From Pyrus communis (lineage: Eukaryota; Streptophyta; Magnoliopsida; Rosales; Rosaceae), in contig NC_084813.1 of NCBI RefSeq assembly GCF_963583255.1, positions 11,642,001 through 11,706,000 of the forward strand: DNA of 64,000 nucleotides. Direction: 5' to 3'. The notes beneath the pieces were generated by a model that was given only the letters and a program-made list of their open reading frames with translations, did not search any database and was not told the DNA's origin. Shown here in pieces: positions 21,303 through 32,517 of the stretch; within the stretch, counting starts at the first letter, position 1, and each line of letters starts with the position of its first letter. The translations under genes and the position numbers were made by a program.

Positions 21303-22896
21303 GCAAGCCAATCCAACCTTTCCCTCACTTTGTGCCGCACCTTCCTAGGCCTAATTCCCTTTGGATTATGATTTCTATGGCCTAATCCCTTTTGGATTTG
21401 GGTTACACAAGCCTATTATGAAACTAAGTGGGCCAAACCCCCTCCTAGGTGGATTTGATCACCTATAGCCGAATTTTAGGGCCCTAATCCACCAAATCTG
21501 TTAAGTCTAACCCCTAATCTACTTAAGCCTAGGACTATATAAACATAAATTCAGCCAAAAATTCGTACCACCCTCTATGCAAGTCAGAACCTTTGTGCCG
21601 CAACCCCTATCATCCATTCTTCAACCTCCATACACCTCCATACACCTCCATACACAACCTTCCGCACCCTACCACCATAATCAGCCATCCTCCATCCCTC
21701 TAAACAAGAACACACCATTCAAAACCCCCAAATCCACCACACACACCTTGTGCCGCAGCAAGGAGGAGGAAGAGAAGCCCTAGCCGTGCATCAAATTCAT
21801 CCAAGAATTGCTGAACGTTTAGGTGTAATCTTTCTTATGATTTCAATGTTTAAATTCAATAATCTTTGCTTTGCGAGTATGAGGAACTAATCCCCTTTTG
21901 GCTAGGGGGAATTTCGAAACCATGGCTATATTTGCATTATGATTTGATTACTTTCAGTTATGATTTCATGAATGGTGAATTCAATTTACTTATCTATTTG
22001 AATTAAAACTTGTTTATGTATATGAATTGAGAGTGCACGCTTAATTTGCAAGCATAAATCTGATGCTAGGGTATAAGGGAACTTCACCTAATCGTTGGGA
22101 ACTTATATTCATAAGTAGTAAAGATTGTTGGTCACAATCATGGTAAGTAAATTCTTGGCATAAGTATCATGCGCTTTCATAGTTTCGAATGCCTCGTCAA
22201 CACTTATGATTTCCATAGAATCTAATGATCTTTGATTGTTTTTCTATTATGCGCTTTCATATAGAGAACTTTTGAGGAATAATTTGATTGCAATGCGCTA
22301 ATTCCATTCAATTCAATGACCTAAGGGAAATATGAGAGTTAATTTAAGCGTACCTAATTAACTTGGGGTGTTGAGGTTCAAGATTCATTGAATAAGCAAT
22401 TGGAGATTGTTTTGTATGCAAGTATGCCATGTGTGGAGAAAGACCTCCTAGCTAGCCCACTATCAACTTAATTCCATCAAATTTGTCCAAATCTGCCAGT
22501 TTAATTTCTTGTTTTGTTTTGTTTATTTTCTTCCAAAACCAAATCCCCATTTATTCTAGAGTGTCTAAATAGTTAGAATATGTTTTAGATTGTGTTTTCA
22601 AGTGTTTCAAGTCAAGATAGAACCAAATTTCGTCCAAGTTTGTCTTTAGAATCAAAACTGGCCAGTTTGTGTTTTTAGGCAGTTTTGAGTGCTTTTAGCC
22701 TATTTTGAGTCTTGTGAACTTGTTTGAGTCTTTTTAAGTGAGTTAAGTGTTTTAAAGGTCAGTTTTATTTATTTGAGTTAGTTGAGAGTGTTTAGCAATC
22801 CCTCCAAATCCCCGGTGTAAGAATGATCCCTACTTATTTATATGCTACAATTGTCAAAAGAGGGTTAATTTGTGTGTTAAGTTAATTTTCGCATCA
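21303..22896 (+). mobile_element. LTR D, right part
   Basis: This continues the LTR interrupted at 9344 and ends GCATCA at 22896. TATATAAA is at 21536-21543. The repeated word is TGCGCTTTCAT (22170-22180, 22250-22260) and TGCGCTAATTCCAT (22294-22307). It closely matches the solo LTR at 48674-50816 read in reverse. What follows is another element's 3' region, not a PBS. Confidence 0.88.
22170..22307 (+). repeat. Dispersed TGCGCTTTCAT words in LTR D
   Basis: Two exact copies and one extended copy sit at the same places as the TGATGTCA copies of LTR C. The solo LTR at 48674-50816 has the same words on the minus strand (49394-49404, 49314-49324, 49267-49280). Confidence 0.8.
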
Positions 22897-23705
22897 GAGT
22901 GAAAATAAATAAAAAATAAAAAAAAAAATTTGTGGAAAAAGAAAAAGAAAGAAAAAGAGTATGAAATAAGTGAAAACAAGCTCACATGTTTGTGGTAGTT
23001 GAAGAAAGGGTCCAAAACGTTGAATATGGCCCTAAGAGTTGTGTGAATTTTCCCCTTATGTGTCTAAGTGAGTTTCTGCAATCATAAGTGATTCTAAGTG
23101 TCAAATTTCATTACTTTGCTTTCTATTGCTTAATGAACGTTTGTTATCCTTACCTTTCATTGTTAGCCAATCACCCATAACTCGTTACAACCCTTATGCT
23201 TCAATCTTGATCATTATGTTTTCAATAATGTGGAGTTTGGAATTGATGTAAGCATATGGTGTCCCTGGTTCTCGCATCTAATTAGTAGCATTCCTTTCAT
23301 GAGATCATATTCATATACATTCCAGAAAAGTGCTTTCCTTGTTATAAACATATGTGAGTGTTTAGTTTCATATTTACATCAATCTTCTCACATATACTTA
23401 GTGTAGGGTGTGTAATCAGAAATTCTGTGTGAAAATAAGAGAGTATCTTGTAAGGAATTAAGTGAATTCTCCAAGGCAAGTTACTACATTCAAATGTTGG
23501 TTTAAATTGATTAAATGAGAACTAGCAAGTAGTGATTATGATTAAGTATGTGCCTAAGCGTAAGGATGACTAAAATCTAAGTGAGTAATGATCTTGAACA
23601 TGTCATGTGCATTAAGAATCCCTGAGACCATTGTTGGAAGGTTTAGGTTTTGTTTTGTTTTTCCGTTTTGCTCGAGGACTAGCAAAAGCTAAGTGTGGGG
23701 GAATT
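22897..23705 (+). mobile_element. 3' non-coding fragment of element M
   Basis: It begins abruptly in the A-rich purine stretch, runs collinear with other post-pol regions and ends with the terminal PPT AAGTGTGGGGGAATT touching an LTR. All coding parts of M are missing. Confidence 0.8.
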
Positions 23706-24170
23706 TGATAGGAGCATATTTATGCGACTTAGTTTGCTTGTTTTCGTGCATTTATGGTATTAGTTCTTAGTTATTTTAGTTCTTTAAGCTTCTTTTGTGT
23801 GTTTTCAAGTTCATAAGATGTATTTGGCGAAAGGATGCATTTTGGAGCCTTTTAGAGCACTTTTGGGCACAAATTGGATAGCTTATGCTTGGAGCAAAAG
23901 GAATGGACGAAATTGAAGAGTTGATGTCGCAAGGATTCCTACTACGACGAGGATTCCAATTACGAGAAGGTTTCCAAATTAAAGGAGGTTTCCCACTCAC
24001 ATGAGGATTCCTAATCACACAAGGATTCCTACTTGAAGTAGGAAAGTTAAGCCAAAGTTTCCTATTTTGGTTGACCTTTCCTAAATCAAGAACGCTCTAA
24101 GTTTTAGCAACTAAGATGGCTCCCGAGCACCCTTGGACAACAAACAAAGGTTCTTTACAACTGTCCCTTC
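23706..24170 (+). mobile_element. 3' LTR of element M, truncated
   Basis: TGATAGGAGCATATTTATGCGACTTA opens an LTR very similar to 30254-30745. After about 465 bp, at CCCTTCC, it passes straight into RT-coding sequence. The CCTTC shared by both sides fits microhomology-mediated joining. Confidence 0.8.
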
Positions 24171-24568
24171 CTTTAGTGATTCAAGCACCCATTCTTGAGC
24201 TTAAACCATTGCCGGATCATTTGAAGTATGTCTATTTGGGAGAAAATGAGACGTTGCCCGTCATAGTTTCCTCATCCCTCACGGCAATGGAGGAGAAATT
24301 GATTCGGGTGTTGAAAGATCACAAAACGGCCATAGGATGGACCTTGGCCGACATCAAGGGTATTAGTCCTACAACTTGCATGCATCACATACTTCTAAAG
24401 GAGGGGGCTAAACCAACTAGAGAGGCTCAACGCCGGCTCGACCCTCCAATGATGGAAGTTGTGAAAAAGGACATTATCAAGCTTCTTGATTGTGGGGTGA
24501 TCTATCCTACCTCGGATAGCCGTTGGGTTTCACCGGTTCAAGTTGTGCCAAAGAAATCCGGAGTGACT
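24171..24568 (+). pseudogene. pol: Element K pol, 5' fragment (protease-RT spacer and RT N-terminus)
   Basis: This encodes [36 protein letters not shown] and [16 protein letters not shown]. It is the N-terminal part of an Athila-type reverse transcriptase. Gag and protease are absent upstream because an LTR fragment is joined here. It stops at TGACT, the TSD of the inserted minus-strand element, and resumes in the same frame at 28994. Confidence 0.9.
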
Positions 24569-25271
24569 TGATGCGAGATTTATACGCGCATAAATTAAAC
24601 CCTCTTTTCGTCTATTGTAGTAAGTATGTAAGTAGGGATCGTTCTGGACCGGGGATTAGGAGGGATTGTTAATCACTTGGATTTGACTCAAAAACGTAAA
24701 AACAAAGTTAAAAACGTTCACAAAGACTCAAAGGACTCAAAACAAGTTCAAAAGACTCAAAACTGCCTAAAAACACTAACTAGGCAGTTTCTGACCTTAA
24801 ATCCAATGTTGGACGAATTTAAGATTATGGCTTGATTCAAATGTAAAAACACAATATAAAACACTAAACTAGACTCAAGAATGCAAAACTAAACACTTAA
24901 AACACTAAACAAACCAAAAGACTCAAACATCACCCAAAACACTCAAAACTGCCTTAAAATCACTTTCTGGGCAGTTTTGAGCACTTTGGTGAATTTGGAC
25001 GAAATTGGGAAATAAAATGAATCAAAACACTTAAAAGCACAAACTAAATTGATTTCTAACTAAATTGGACATTAAAGTAAAGGGGGATTTATGTTTTGAT
25101 TAAACTAAATGACAGATTGTAAATTAAAGCATAAGGAAATGAAGTAAACACAAAATGAATGAATCAACAGCTAATAAAAAGAGATAGCACAAATGGAGAT
25201 GGAGCTAGAGATTCGATTTCACCATTGCTAAGCCAAGTCCATGCTTGTTAAGTCAGATTATACTCATCCCT
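24569..25271 (-). mobile_element. Chimeric 3' LTR-like end of the gag-only element
   Basis: It ends (minus strand) CTCGCATCA like the Athila-like LTRs and has the AATCCCCGG box and the AAACTGCC hairpin. The part near 25130-25290 instead resembles 27376-27540 of the element's other LTR. It starts immediately after the gag stop codon, leaving no room for U3 or a PPT. Confidence 0.65.
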
Positions 25272-26333
25272 CTACTTATTTCTTGGGTTTTGGTTGTAAG
25301 AATTCATGAGGTTCACTTGTTCTTGAACATACTCGGGGTAAGCTTCCCTAGATGGACATTGGTGAGTAGGATGGCTTGGTATGTTGCAAATAGCACACAC
25401 TTCATTAGCTTTTGGCACCATGTTGAGCACGGATTCAAGCTTCCTTTCTAGGTTAGCTACCTGCAACAAAAGCTCATGATTAGAACTTGTTTCATAGACT
25501 CCAACTTTCTTACCCCTTAAATCTTTGTGTTGAGCATTAGACCCCAACATCTCATAAATGTTATATGACTCTTGAGCATTCTTTTTCTTCAATGCTCCAC
25601 CTGCTGCATTATCCACAGTTAATTGACAATTTTGGGTTAGTCCATCATAAAAAATTTGCATTTGTAAGTGAAAAGGTAACCCATGGTGTGGACATTGCAA
25701 CAAGAGGCCTTTAAAACGCTCCCAACACTCATTGAAAGGTTCACCATCATCTTGTTTGAAGTTGAAGATTTGTCCCCTTAATGTGGCTGTCTTTTGAGTG
25801 GAAAAGAACTTCTCCAAGAACTTCTTAGCCACGGCATCCCATGTGGTGAGGGAACCTGGTGTTAGAGTCATCAACCAACTCTTGGCCTTATCTTTCAAGG
25901 TGTAAGGAAACACTCTCATCCTCAAATTCGCTTCACTCACTCCCTGCAAAGGTAAACCACTCACAACATTGTAAAATTCTTTAATATGAGCTAAAGGGTC
26001 TTCATTAGGTAAACCATAAAATGAGGGAAACATATGAAAATGTGAAGATTTGAGATCATAGTTTCTAGCTTCTGTGGGCAGCAAGATGCATGAAGGTGAA
26101 TTTGGTATGATTGGTTGAGCAAAGTCCTCCAAAGCTCTAAGTTCATCTTGGTTGCCCGCCATCTCTTCCTCTCTTTCCCAATCAAATTGCTCAGATCCTT
26201 TACTTGTTGAACTAGGTGAAGTCCTTTCCTCTTCCTCACGGATTAGGGATGAACTTGATGGCACAAAGTTGTCCAAAGTGTGGCCCTTCAACCGTTCAAT
26301 TCTTTGGCCTAACTCAACAAGTTTATTTGACAT
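25272..26333 (-). CDS. gag: Gag of a distinct gypsy lineage
   Basis: An intact 353-residue ORF for a nucleocapsid precursor. Residues about 85-280 form a retrotransposon gag domain (FPSFYGLPNEDPLAHIKEF, WDAVAKKFLEKFF). The zinc knuckle is C313-x2-C316-x4-H321-x4-C326 (CAICNIPSHPTHQC). It is clearly homologous to but far diverged from the Gag of elements B, C, G and H, which shows a different source family. The protein ends about 27 residues after the knuckle; pol is absent. It would act in cytoplasmic particles using another element's enzymes. The open frame over 1 kb suggests recent or selected coding capacity. Confidence 0.85.
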   Translation of the reverse strand: MSNKLVELGQRIERLKGHTLDNFVPSSSSLIREEEERTSPSSTSKGSEQFDWEREEEMAGNQDELRALEDFAQPIIPNSPSCILLPTEARNYDLKSSHFHMFPSFYGLPNEDPLAHIKEFYNVVSGLPLQGVSEANLRMRVFPYTLKDKAKSWLMTLTPGSLTTWDAVAKKFLEKFFSTQKTATLRGQIFNFKQDDGEPFNECWERFKGLLLQCPHHGLPFHLQMQIFYDGLTQNCQLTVDNAAGGALKKKNAQESYNIYEMLGSNAQHKDLRGKKVGVYETSSNHELLLQVANLERKLESVLNMVPKANEVCAICNIPSHPTHQCPSREAYPEYVQEQVNLMNSYNQNPRNK

Positions 26334-27061
26334 ATACTACCTGAAACAAAGTAACACAAGTGTGAATGAAAATCAAGAAGCAAACAACAATGAAAAGAAC
26401 AAAAATAAACTTAAAAACGTTTGAAAAGACTCAAGGGATGTGGAACTAAACGCTTAGAACACTTAAACAATCCTAAAACCCAAAACAGCAACTAGAAGAC
26501 TCAAAATTGCCTAAACACCACTTTCTGGGCAGTTTTGAGCACCTACACTAATTTGGACGAAATTGGATGGAAACTTGAATCAAAACACTTATAAACACAA
26601 ATCAAAACACTTTCTAACTAATTTGGACAAAGCAAAGACTCAAAGGACTCAAAACAGATTCACAAGATTCAAAACAAGCTAAAAACTCTCAAAACTGCCT
26701 AAAAACACAAACTGGGCAGTTTTGACACTAAACTCAATTTTGGACGAAAATTAGGTTTGAGCTTGACTCAAAATGCTTCAAAACCCAAGATAAGACAGAT
26801 TCTAAGCCTAAAACTTAACAAAATATGGGGGAAATTGTATTTGGACGAAATGCAATTAAATGGACAGATTATAAAGAAAACAGATTGTAAAGCAAATTGA
26901 TGTAAACCAATGGATAATGGCATGGCTAAGGTCTTCCTCTCTACTCACGAAATCTATGCAACTTAAACCAACTTCCAGTTATCAATTCGACAATTTATGA
27001 ACCTTGACACTAATCAAAATAGCAAACAAGCAAACAAGCAATTACAAGGGACTGAAATCAG
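26334..27061 (-). other. Leader of the gag-only element, LTR-derived
   Basis: Read on the minus strand, it contains pieces typical of Athila-like LTR ends: a block ending in the plus-strand form AACCAACTTCCAGTTATCAATTCG, and CTGGGCAGTTTTG twice (about 26524 and 26712). The duplication suggests template switching or tandem LTR debris. No ORF. Confidence 0.5.
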
Positions 27062-27079
27062 TCCCCGGCAACGGCGCCA
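27062..27079 (-). other. Inner primer binding site of the gag-only element
   Basis: The plus strand reads TCCCCGGCAACGGCGCCA, the 3' end of tRNA-Asp with CCA. An LTR stub ending GCATCA (minus strand) follows at 27084-27124. Confidence 0.8.
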
Positions 27080-27083
27080 TTTT

Positions 27084-27124
27084 TGATGCGAGATTTATAC
27101 GCGCACAAATTAAACCCTCTTTTC
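27084..27124 (-). mobile_element. 41-bp LTR-end stub between PBS and tRNA
   Basis: The plus strand starts TGATGCGAGATTTATACGCG and matches the first 41 bp of the terminus at 24569 except for one base. Where that copy continues GTCTATTGTAGTAAGTAT, this one switches at GTC into the tRNA 5' end GTCGTTGTAGTATAG. Confidence 0.85.
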
Positions 27125-27196
27125 GTCGTTGTAGTATAGTGGTAAGTATTCCCGCCTGTCACGCGGGTGACCCGGGTTCGATCCCCGGCAACGGCG
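27125..27196 (+). tRNA. tRNA-Asp(GTC) sequence embedded at the retrotransposon PBS
   Basis: A complete 72-nt cloverleaf. Acceptor arms are GTCGTTG / CAACGGC with discriminator G. The anticodon stem is CCCGC/GCGGG with anticodon GTC at 27158-27160. The T arm contains GGTTCGATCC. CCA follows directly (27197-27199), although plant nuclear tRNA genes do not encode it, and then T5 (27200-27204), a possible Pol III stop. The final 18 bases are the PBS of the adjacent LTR (27207-28988). I infer a reverse-transcribed primer tRNA rather than an ordinary gene. With internal A and B boxes and a T-run it could still be transcribed. Confidence 0.93.
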
Positions 27197-27206
27197 CCAT
27201 TTTTGT

Positions 27207-28988
27207 TGATGTAATATTCCTTCCTAATGCTAGAATATGTTTAATATAATGGCACAAGTAAGGGTGTCGAATCCACAGGGACTAATTGGACCTATGTAAT
27301 CACTTGTTTTGCAAGAACTTCTATGAAATGAACCAAACTAATCAAATTGAGCAGATTTGTTGTTGTTACTTGAAAGCATAAATAAAAGAAGTAAACACAA
27401 CTAAATGAATCAACAACTAATAGAATAGGATAGTATCAATGGAAATGAAGCTAGGGATTCGGTTTCACCATTGCTCAACTAAGTCCATGTTTGTCAAGTT
27501 AGTTTGTACCCATTCATCTACCTATTTCTTGAGTTTGTTTCACTTGGATATGATCAACCATATGATGTGTGGATTTGATCAAATGTCTCTAATCATGAAC
27601 CTGATTGTGATGTGCAACTTTGGTTCATAATCAAGATTATGTAATGTACAAGAAATTTTCATAAAACTAAAGGGAATAACTCGGCAGGATGTGTGCTAAA
27701 CACTCCCTTCATTCATTCACATATCTACCAAGATTATGCATGATGTGTGTTCTAATCTTGGCTACACAACTTTGTGATTAATTCAAATGATGATCAAGCA
27801 TTAAAATCAACACACAAAGTTACCATTAAAACAGAAAATGAAACAAGAAATAGATGGACAAACTTAGCATTCTAACTTAATTACATGGCAAGCTTTGCAA
27901 GGTTACATCGAATCCCTAGAGGAGGATTAGTTACAATTCATGTTTACAAAAGATTTAACATAAACATACACAACATGAATGAACATAGAATGAAGTAGAA
28001 GGAACCCTTGAAGCAAAACTGAGGTTGAATTCCTTGAAGAGTGCCTTTGGTGTTGGAGCTCCCAAATGTGTTTGTAAATGAGGGTGGAGAAACTAATGTT
28101 GAATGGTTTCTGTGAGTGGTGCATAAATGTAGAGAAATGGACAGTTTCTGTGAAAGAGAGAGAGTGTCGAATGAAAATGGAATGGAGAGGGGGAATGAGA
28201 GTGAATGGTGGACAGAAATTAGAGCAAGAATGGTGTGTGTGATCCCCCCAATCCGAGAGAGCCATCTATCCCCCTTGGTGAATTTCTGAATGAGTCTAAT
28301 GATGGGGGGGACAATCAGATTGGATCTTAGCTTTGTTTAACTCAGATGGCAGAGCTTAAGTGATGGAAATGATTGTGTTTCTGAGATGGAAGACTCACGG
28401 CATGGGCAATGTCCAAGGAAATGTTAATGTATTCAAAGAAGCACATGCTCTTGCTGCCACAAGTGAGTGGAATCTGCCACAAGTGAATTGTTAGTACAAA
28501 TTCTGGAAAGGGGAATGGAAATGCACGGAATGGACTTGAAGGAGTGCTGAAATGGCATGGAATGTTTAATTGAGATGCATGTGGATTTCTGCCTTGGAAT
28601 CACATGGGAGTGCACGGTATGATGATGTTTGTTGGTGTAAATATGGCTGAAAGGTTTAGTTAATGGGAATGGGTGTGGAAGTGCACGGGATGGACTTGAA
28701 TGAATTGGAAATGCATGTGAGTACTTGGCAAGGTATTTGAACATGCATGTGAATGCATGTTTTGGTGTTGGAACCACCCAATCTGACTTCAAGCTTTTTG
28801 ACTTGTTTAGATTCACCCCAAAATGGCCGAAATGCACTACATTCCTTCATTTGCCTTCCAATTGATTTTATTACACACTTGGCTGCACACTAACACCAAA
28901 CAATGTAAAATGCAACTAGTTTAATCCAAAAACAATACAAAAACGCCAAATAAGAAAGATATACATGCATGCAAAATATGACTTATCA
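27207..28988 (-). mobile_element. 5' LTR of the gag-only element
   Basis: 1782 bp. In element orientation it runs TGATAAGTCATATTTTGC to ATTACATCA, touching the TSD TGACT on one side and the PBS spacer on the other. It is unrelated to the other LTRs over most of its length. ORFs in it look like chance readings. Confidence 0.8.
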
Positions 28989-28993
28989 TGACT

Positions 28994-30253
28994 GTGGTGA
29001 AGAATGCTGAGAATGAGCTTGTGCCAACCCGTATCCGAACAGGCTGGAGAGTTTGCATTGACTATAGGAAGCTCAACGCCACCACAAGGAAAGATCATTT
29101 CCCTTTGCCATTCATTGATCAAATGCTTGAAAGGTTAGCCGATCATTCTTTTTATTGTTTTCTTGATGGTTATTCGGGATATAATCAAATTGTTATAGCT
29201 CCAGATGATCAAGAAAAGACTACTTTTACTTGTCCATTAGGTACTTTTGCTTATCGTCGAATGCCATTTGGTTTATGTAATGCACCAGCCACCTTCCAAA
29301 GATGCATGGTAAGTATCTTTTCAGATTTTGTAGAAAAGATTATTGAAATTTTCATGGATGATTTTAGCGTGTTTGGTGATTCCTTTGATGATTGTTTAGA
29401 TAATCTCGCATTAATCTTGAAACGATGCATTGAAACTAACCTTGTTTTAAATTGGGAAAAATGACATTTTATGGTAAAACAAGGAATAGTTCTAGGACAT
29501 ATTATTTCGGCCAAGGGTATTGAAGTGGATAAATCCAAAATAGATCTTGTACGCTACTTACCCTCTCCTACTTTGGTTAGAGAGGTTCGTTCTTTTCTTG
29601 GACATGCAGGATTCTATAGGCGATTCATCAAAGAATTTTCTAAGATTTCCCAACCCCTATGCCGACTTCTTCAAAAGGATGTACCATTCAAGTTCGACGA
29701 GAAATATGAGAAGGCCTTCAAACACCTAAAGGAGATGCTTACTTCGGCCCCTATCATAGTTCCACCAGATTGGAGCCTTCCTTTTGAGCTTATGTGTGAT
29801 GCCTCAGATTATGCATTAGGAGCTGTTTTAGGCCAAAGGAAGAACAAGCAGCCGCATGTCATATATTATGCATCCCGGACCCTAAATGATGCTCAATTGA
29901 ACTACTCCACAACGGAAAAAGAACTTCTTGCTGTTGTTTTTGTTTTAGATAAGTTTCGTTCTTACTTACTTGGTACTAAAGTTATAATCTATTCTGATCA
30001 TGCAGCGTTGAAGTACTTACTTACGAAGAAGGAGGCCAAACCAAGGCTTATTCGTTGGATACTCTTACTTCAAGAGTTCGATATTGAAATCCAGGACAAG
30101 AAAGGAAGTGAAAACGTGGTGGCTGACCACTTAAGCCGTATGGAGGATGAGAAGGATGTCGTGCCTATCCCAAAGACATTGCCAGACGAGCAGTTGCTGT
30201 CCATCGAGGTAAGTGCACCATGGTATGCCGATTTAGTGAACTATTTAGTGTCT
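28994..30253 (+). pseudogene. pol: Element K pol, RT-RNase H fragment
   Basis: This continues K's RT in the frame left at 24568. RT contains [20 protein letters not shown] and FMDDF. TGA at 29462-29464 replaces the Cys codon in the NWEKCHF context of relatives. The open frame resumes (29471-30253) through the RNase H motifs [20 protein letters not shown] and SDHAAL and ends in NYLVS, where an LTR begins. About 80 codons linking RNase H to integrase are missing from K. Confidence 0.9.
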
Positions 30254-32517
30254 TGATAGGAGCATATTTATGCGACTTAGTTTGCTTGTTTTCGTGCATT
30301 TATGTTATTAGTTCTTAGTTATTTTAGTTCTTTAAGCTTCTTTTGTGTGTTTTCAGGTTCATAAGACGTATTTGGCGAAATGATGCATGTTGGAGCCTTT
30401 TGGAGCACTTTTGGGCACAAATTGGATAGCTTATGCTTGGAGCAAAAGGAATGGACGAAATTGAAGAATTGATGTCACAAGGATTCCTACTACGACGAGG
30501 ATTCCAATTACGAAAAGGTTTCCAAATTGAAGGAGGTTTCCCACTCACATGAGGATTCCTAGTTGGACGAGGATTCCTAATCACACAAGGATTCCTACTT
30601 GAAGTAGGAAAGTTAAGCCAAAGTTTCCTATTTTGGTTGACCTTTCCTAAATCAAGAACGCTCTAAGTTTTAGCAACTAAGATGGCTCCCGAGCACCCTT
30701 GGACAACAAACAAAGGTTCTTTGCAACTTTCCCTTCCAAGGAAGGTTGTTTCCCTTTCTTTGTGTAAACTTCCCTATTTTCCATATGTGTTAGGACCTTT
30801 CCTTTATTCTAATACCTCTTGATTTGTGTCTTACCTTTCCCTAAACTATGTGCCACACCCTTCCCTTATGTTTCCCGATTTCAATTTCCTATTTCCTAGT
30901 TTAATTCACTTTCCTAGTTCTAAAATTTTCCCTAAAGTCCTAATTTCTGATTTCTTGCAAGGAATGGACTTTTCCTTCCTTCTTTTGCACCAATTTCATA
31001 CCTTACTTGTTTTAAATTCGTGCATTCCCCTTTTCTGATTTTATTTGGACTTTATTCACTTACCTTTTCTATTTAGACTAGGAAATCTGAATCATAACTC
31101 AATTAGGTATGTTATTAACTTCCCAAAACACTTATAATCAGCCCTTGGCCGAACCCTAGGGAGGATTCACCACCAAAACTCGTCCATTCACTCCCACACA
31201 TATCCATCCATCCCAAAAACACCATTCTGCAACCCAGAAACACAACCAGCCATTCCACCTTCTTCCACCATCATTGCCGAGTCCTCCACCACCTTCCAAC
31301 CATCAAACACTCATCCACACTTAACGTAAATCCCTTGCCGTGCCTCTAAACACCCCAAAATCCATTCTACAACATCAAAACAACCCAGAAACCATCATCA
31401 CCCAATCTGCCGCAAGCAAGGGAAAGGAGACAGATTCACTCAATTGTTTGGCTCTTCATTATGAGTTGTTGAACAATTTTAGGTGTATTCTATCTTATAT
31501 TTCAATGTCTAATTCATGTAATCTTTGTTTTGCTTTGAGTATGATTGGCTAAATTCGTTTTGGCTAAGGGTGTATTTGAAAGCATGATTATATATGTGAA
31601 ATAAGTTGATTACTTCTAGTTATCATTGCATAAGTCGTGAATACAATTTGCTTAACCGTTTGATTTAGAACTTATTCTTGTATGTTGATTGAGAGTGCAC
31701 GCTTAATTTGCATGCTTGAATCTGGTGCTAGGGCATAAGTTTTTTCACCTAATCGTTATGAATTTATATTCGCAAGTAGTGAAGGTCGCTAGTCACGATC
31801 GTGTTAAGTAGATTCCTGGTAGGAGTATCATGCTTTTCATAGTTACAAATGCCTTGTCGATGCTTATGATTTTCAAAGAACGTAATGATTCTAACTTGTG
31901 TCTTTATCATGCTGTTCATATAGAGAACTTGTTAGGAATAATTTGGTTGCGATGCATATTCATCCAATTCAATGATTCTAGGGAAATCTGAAGGTTAATT
32001 TAAGCGGACCTAATTAACTTGGAGTGTCGAGGTTCATAACTTATTGAATTGATAACTGGAAATTGATTTACGTTGCATATATTTCATGTGTGGAGAAGAA
32101 CCCCTTAGCTATTCCATCATCCATTGGTTCATCACAAATTGTCTTACAATCTGTTTTTCTTTACAATCTGTCCATTAAATTTAATTTCGTCCAAACACAA
32201 TCCCCCCATATTTTGTTAAGTCTTAGTCATTATAATCTGTCTTATTTTGTGTTTTTAAGTATTTTGAGTCACAAGCATTTTCAAATTCGTCCAAATCAAG
32301 TTTTAGTTTCTGTTTGAGTCAATTTGATTGTTTTAGGCAGTTTTGATTGTTTCAAATCTGTTTTGAGTCATAGTAGTCTAGTTAGAGTCTTTAAGTTTAG
32401 TTTTTGTGTTTTTAAGTCAATTTATATTAGATTAGCACCCCTAGTTAATCCCCGGTTAGAACGATCCCTACTTACATCATTACTACAATTATCACAAATA
32501 GGGTTTAATTTGTGTGT
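30254..32517 (+). mobile_element. LTR in element K pol, 3' end truncated
   Basis: It starts TGATAGGAGCATATTTATGCG, like LTR M, and runs to GGGTTTAATTTGTGTG, about 20 bp short of a normal LTR end. It has the U3 palindrome near 30595, the stem GGTCG/CGATC (31784-31800), word copies TGCTTTTCAT (31831), TGCTGTTCAT (31910) and TGCATATTCAT (31953), and the AATCCCCGG box (about 32447). It abuts pol on both sides without a TSD. Confidence 0.8.

Larger units (their letters stand above)
24569..28988 (-). mobile_element. Gag-only, non-autonomous LTR element inserted in the RT gene of K
   Basis: The 4420-bp insertion on the minus strand is flanked by the TSD TGACT (24564-24568 and 28989-28993). In element order: LTR (28988-27207), PBS with a complete tRNA-Asp sequence, a 41-bp stub of another LTR end, a second PBS (27062-27079), a leader resembling LTR sequence (27061-26334), one gag ORF, then LTR-like sequence down to 24569. 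No protease, RT, RNase H or integrase is present. The layout recalls terminal-repeat gag (TR-GAG) elements. The two termini are not a matching LTR pair, so the element is chimeric. Confidence 0.8.

Noticed and set aside
24116..24571. Methionine at 24116 as start of a 151-codon gene
   Set aside because: The start lies in LTR sequence; the rest is an interrupted piece of RT that resumes at 28994.
27125..27196. An ordinary host tRNA-Asp gene
   Set aside because: CCA is encoded, the 3' end is exactly the PBS followed by the element's spacer and LTR, and the other side is an LTR stub; a captured primer explains all of this better. Transcription is not excluded.
28139..28265. Minus-strand ORF 27927-28265 in the gag-only element's LTR
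   Set aside because: Short, low-complexity, without homology or a recognisable domain.
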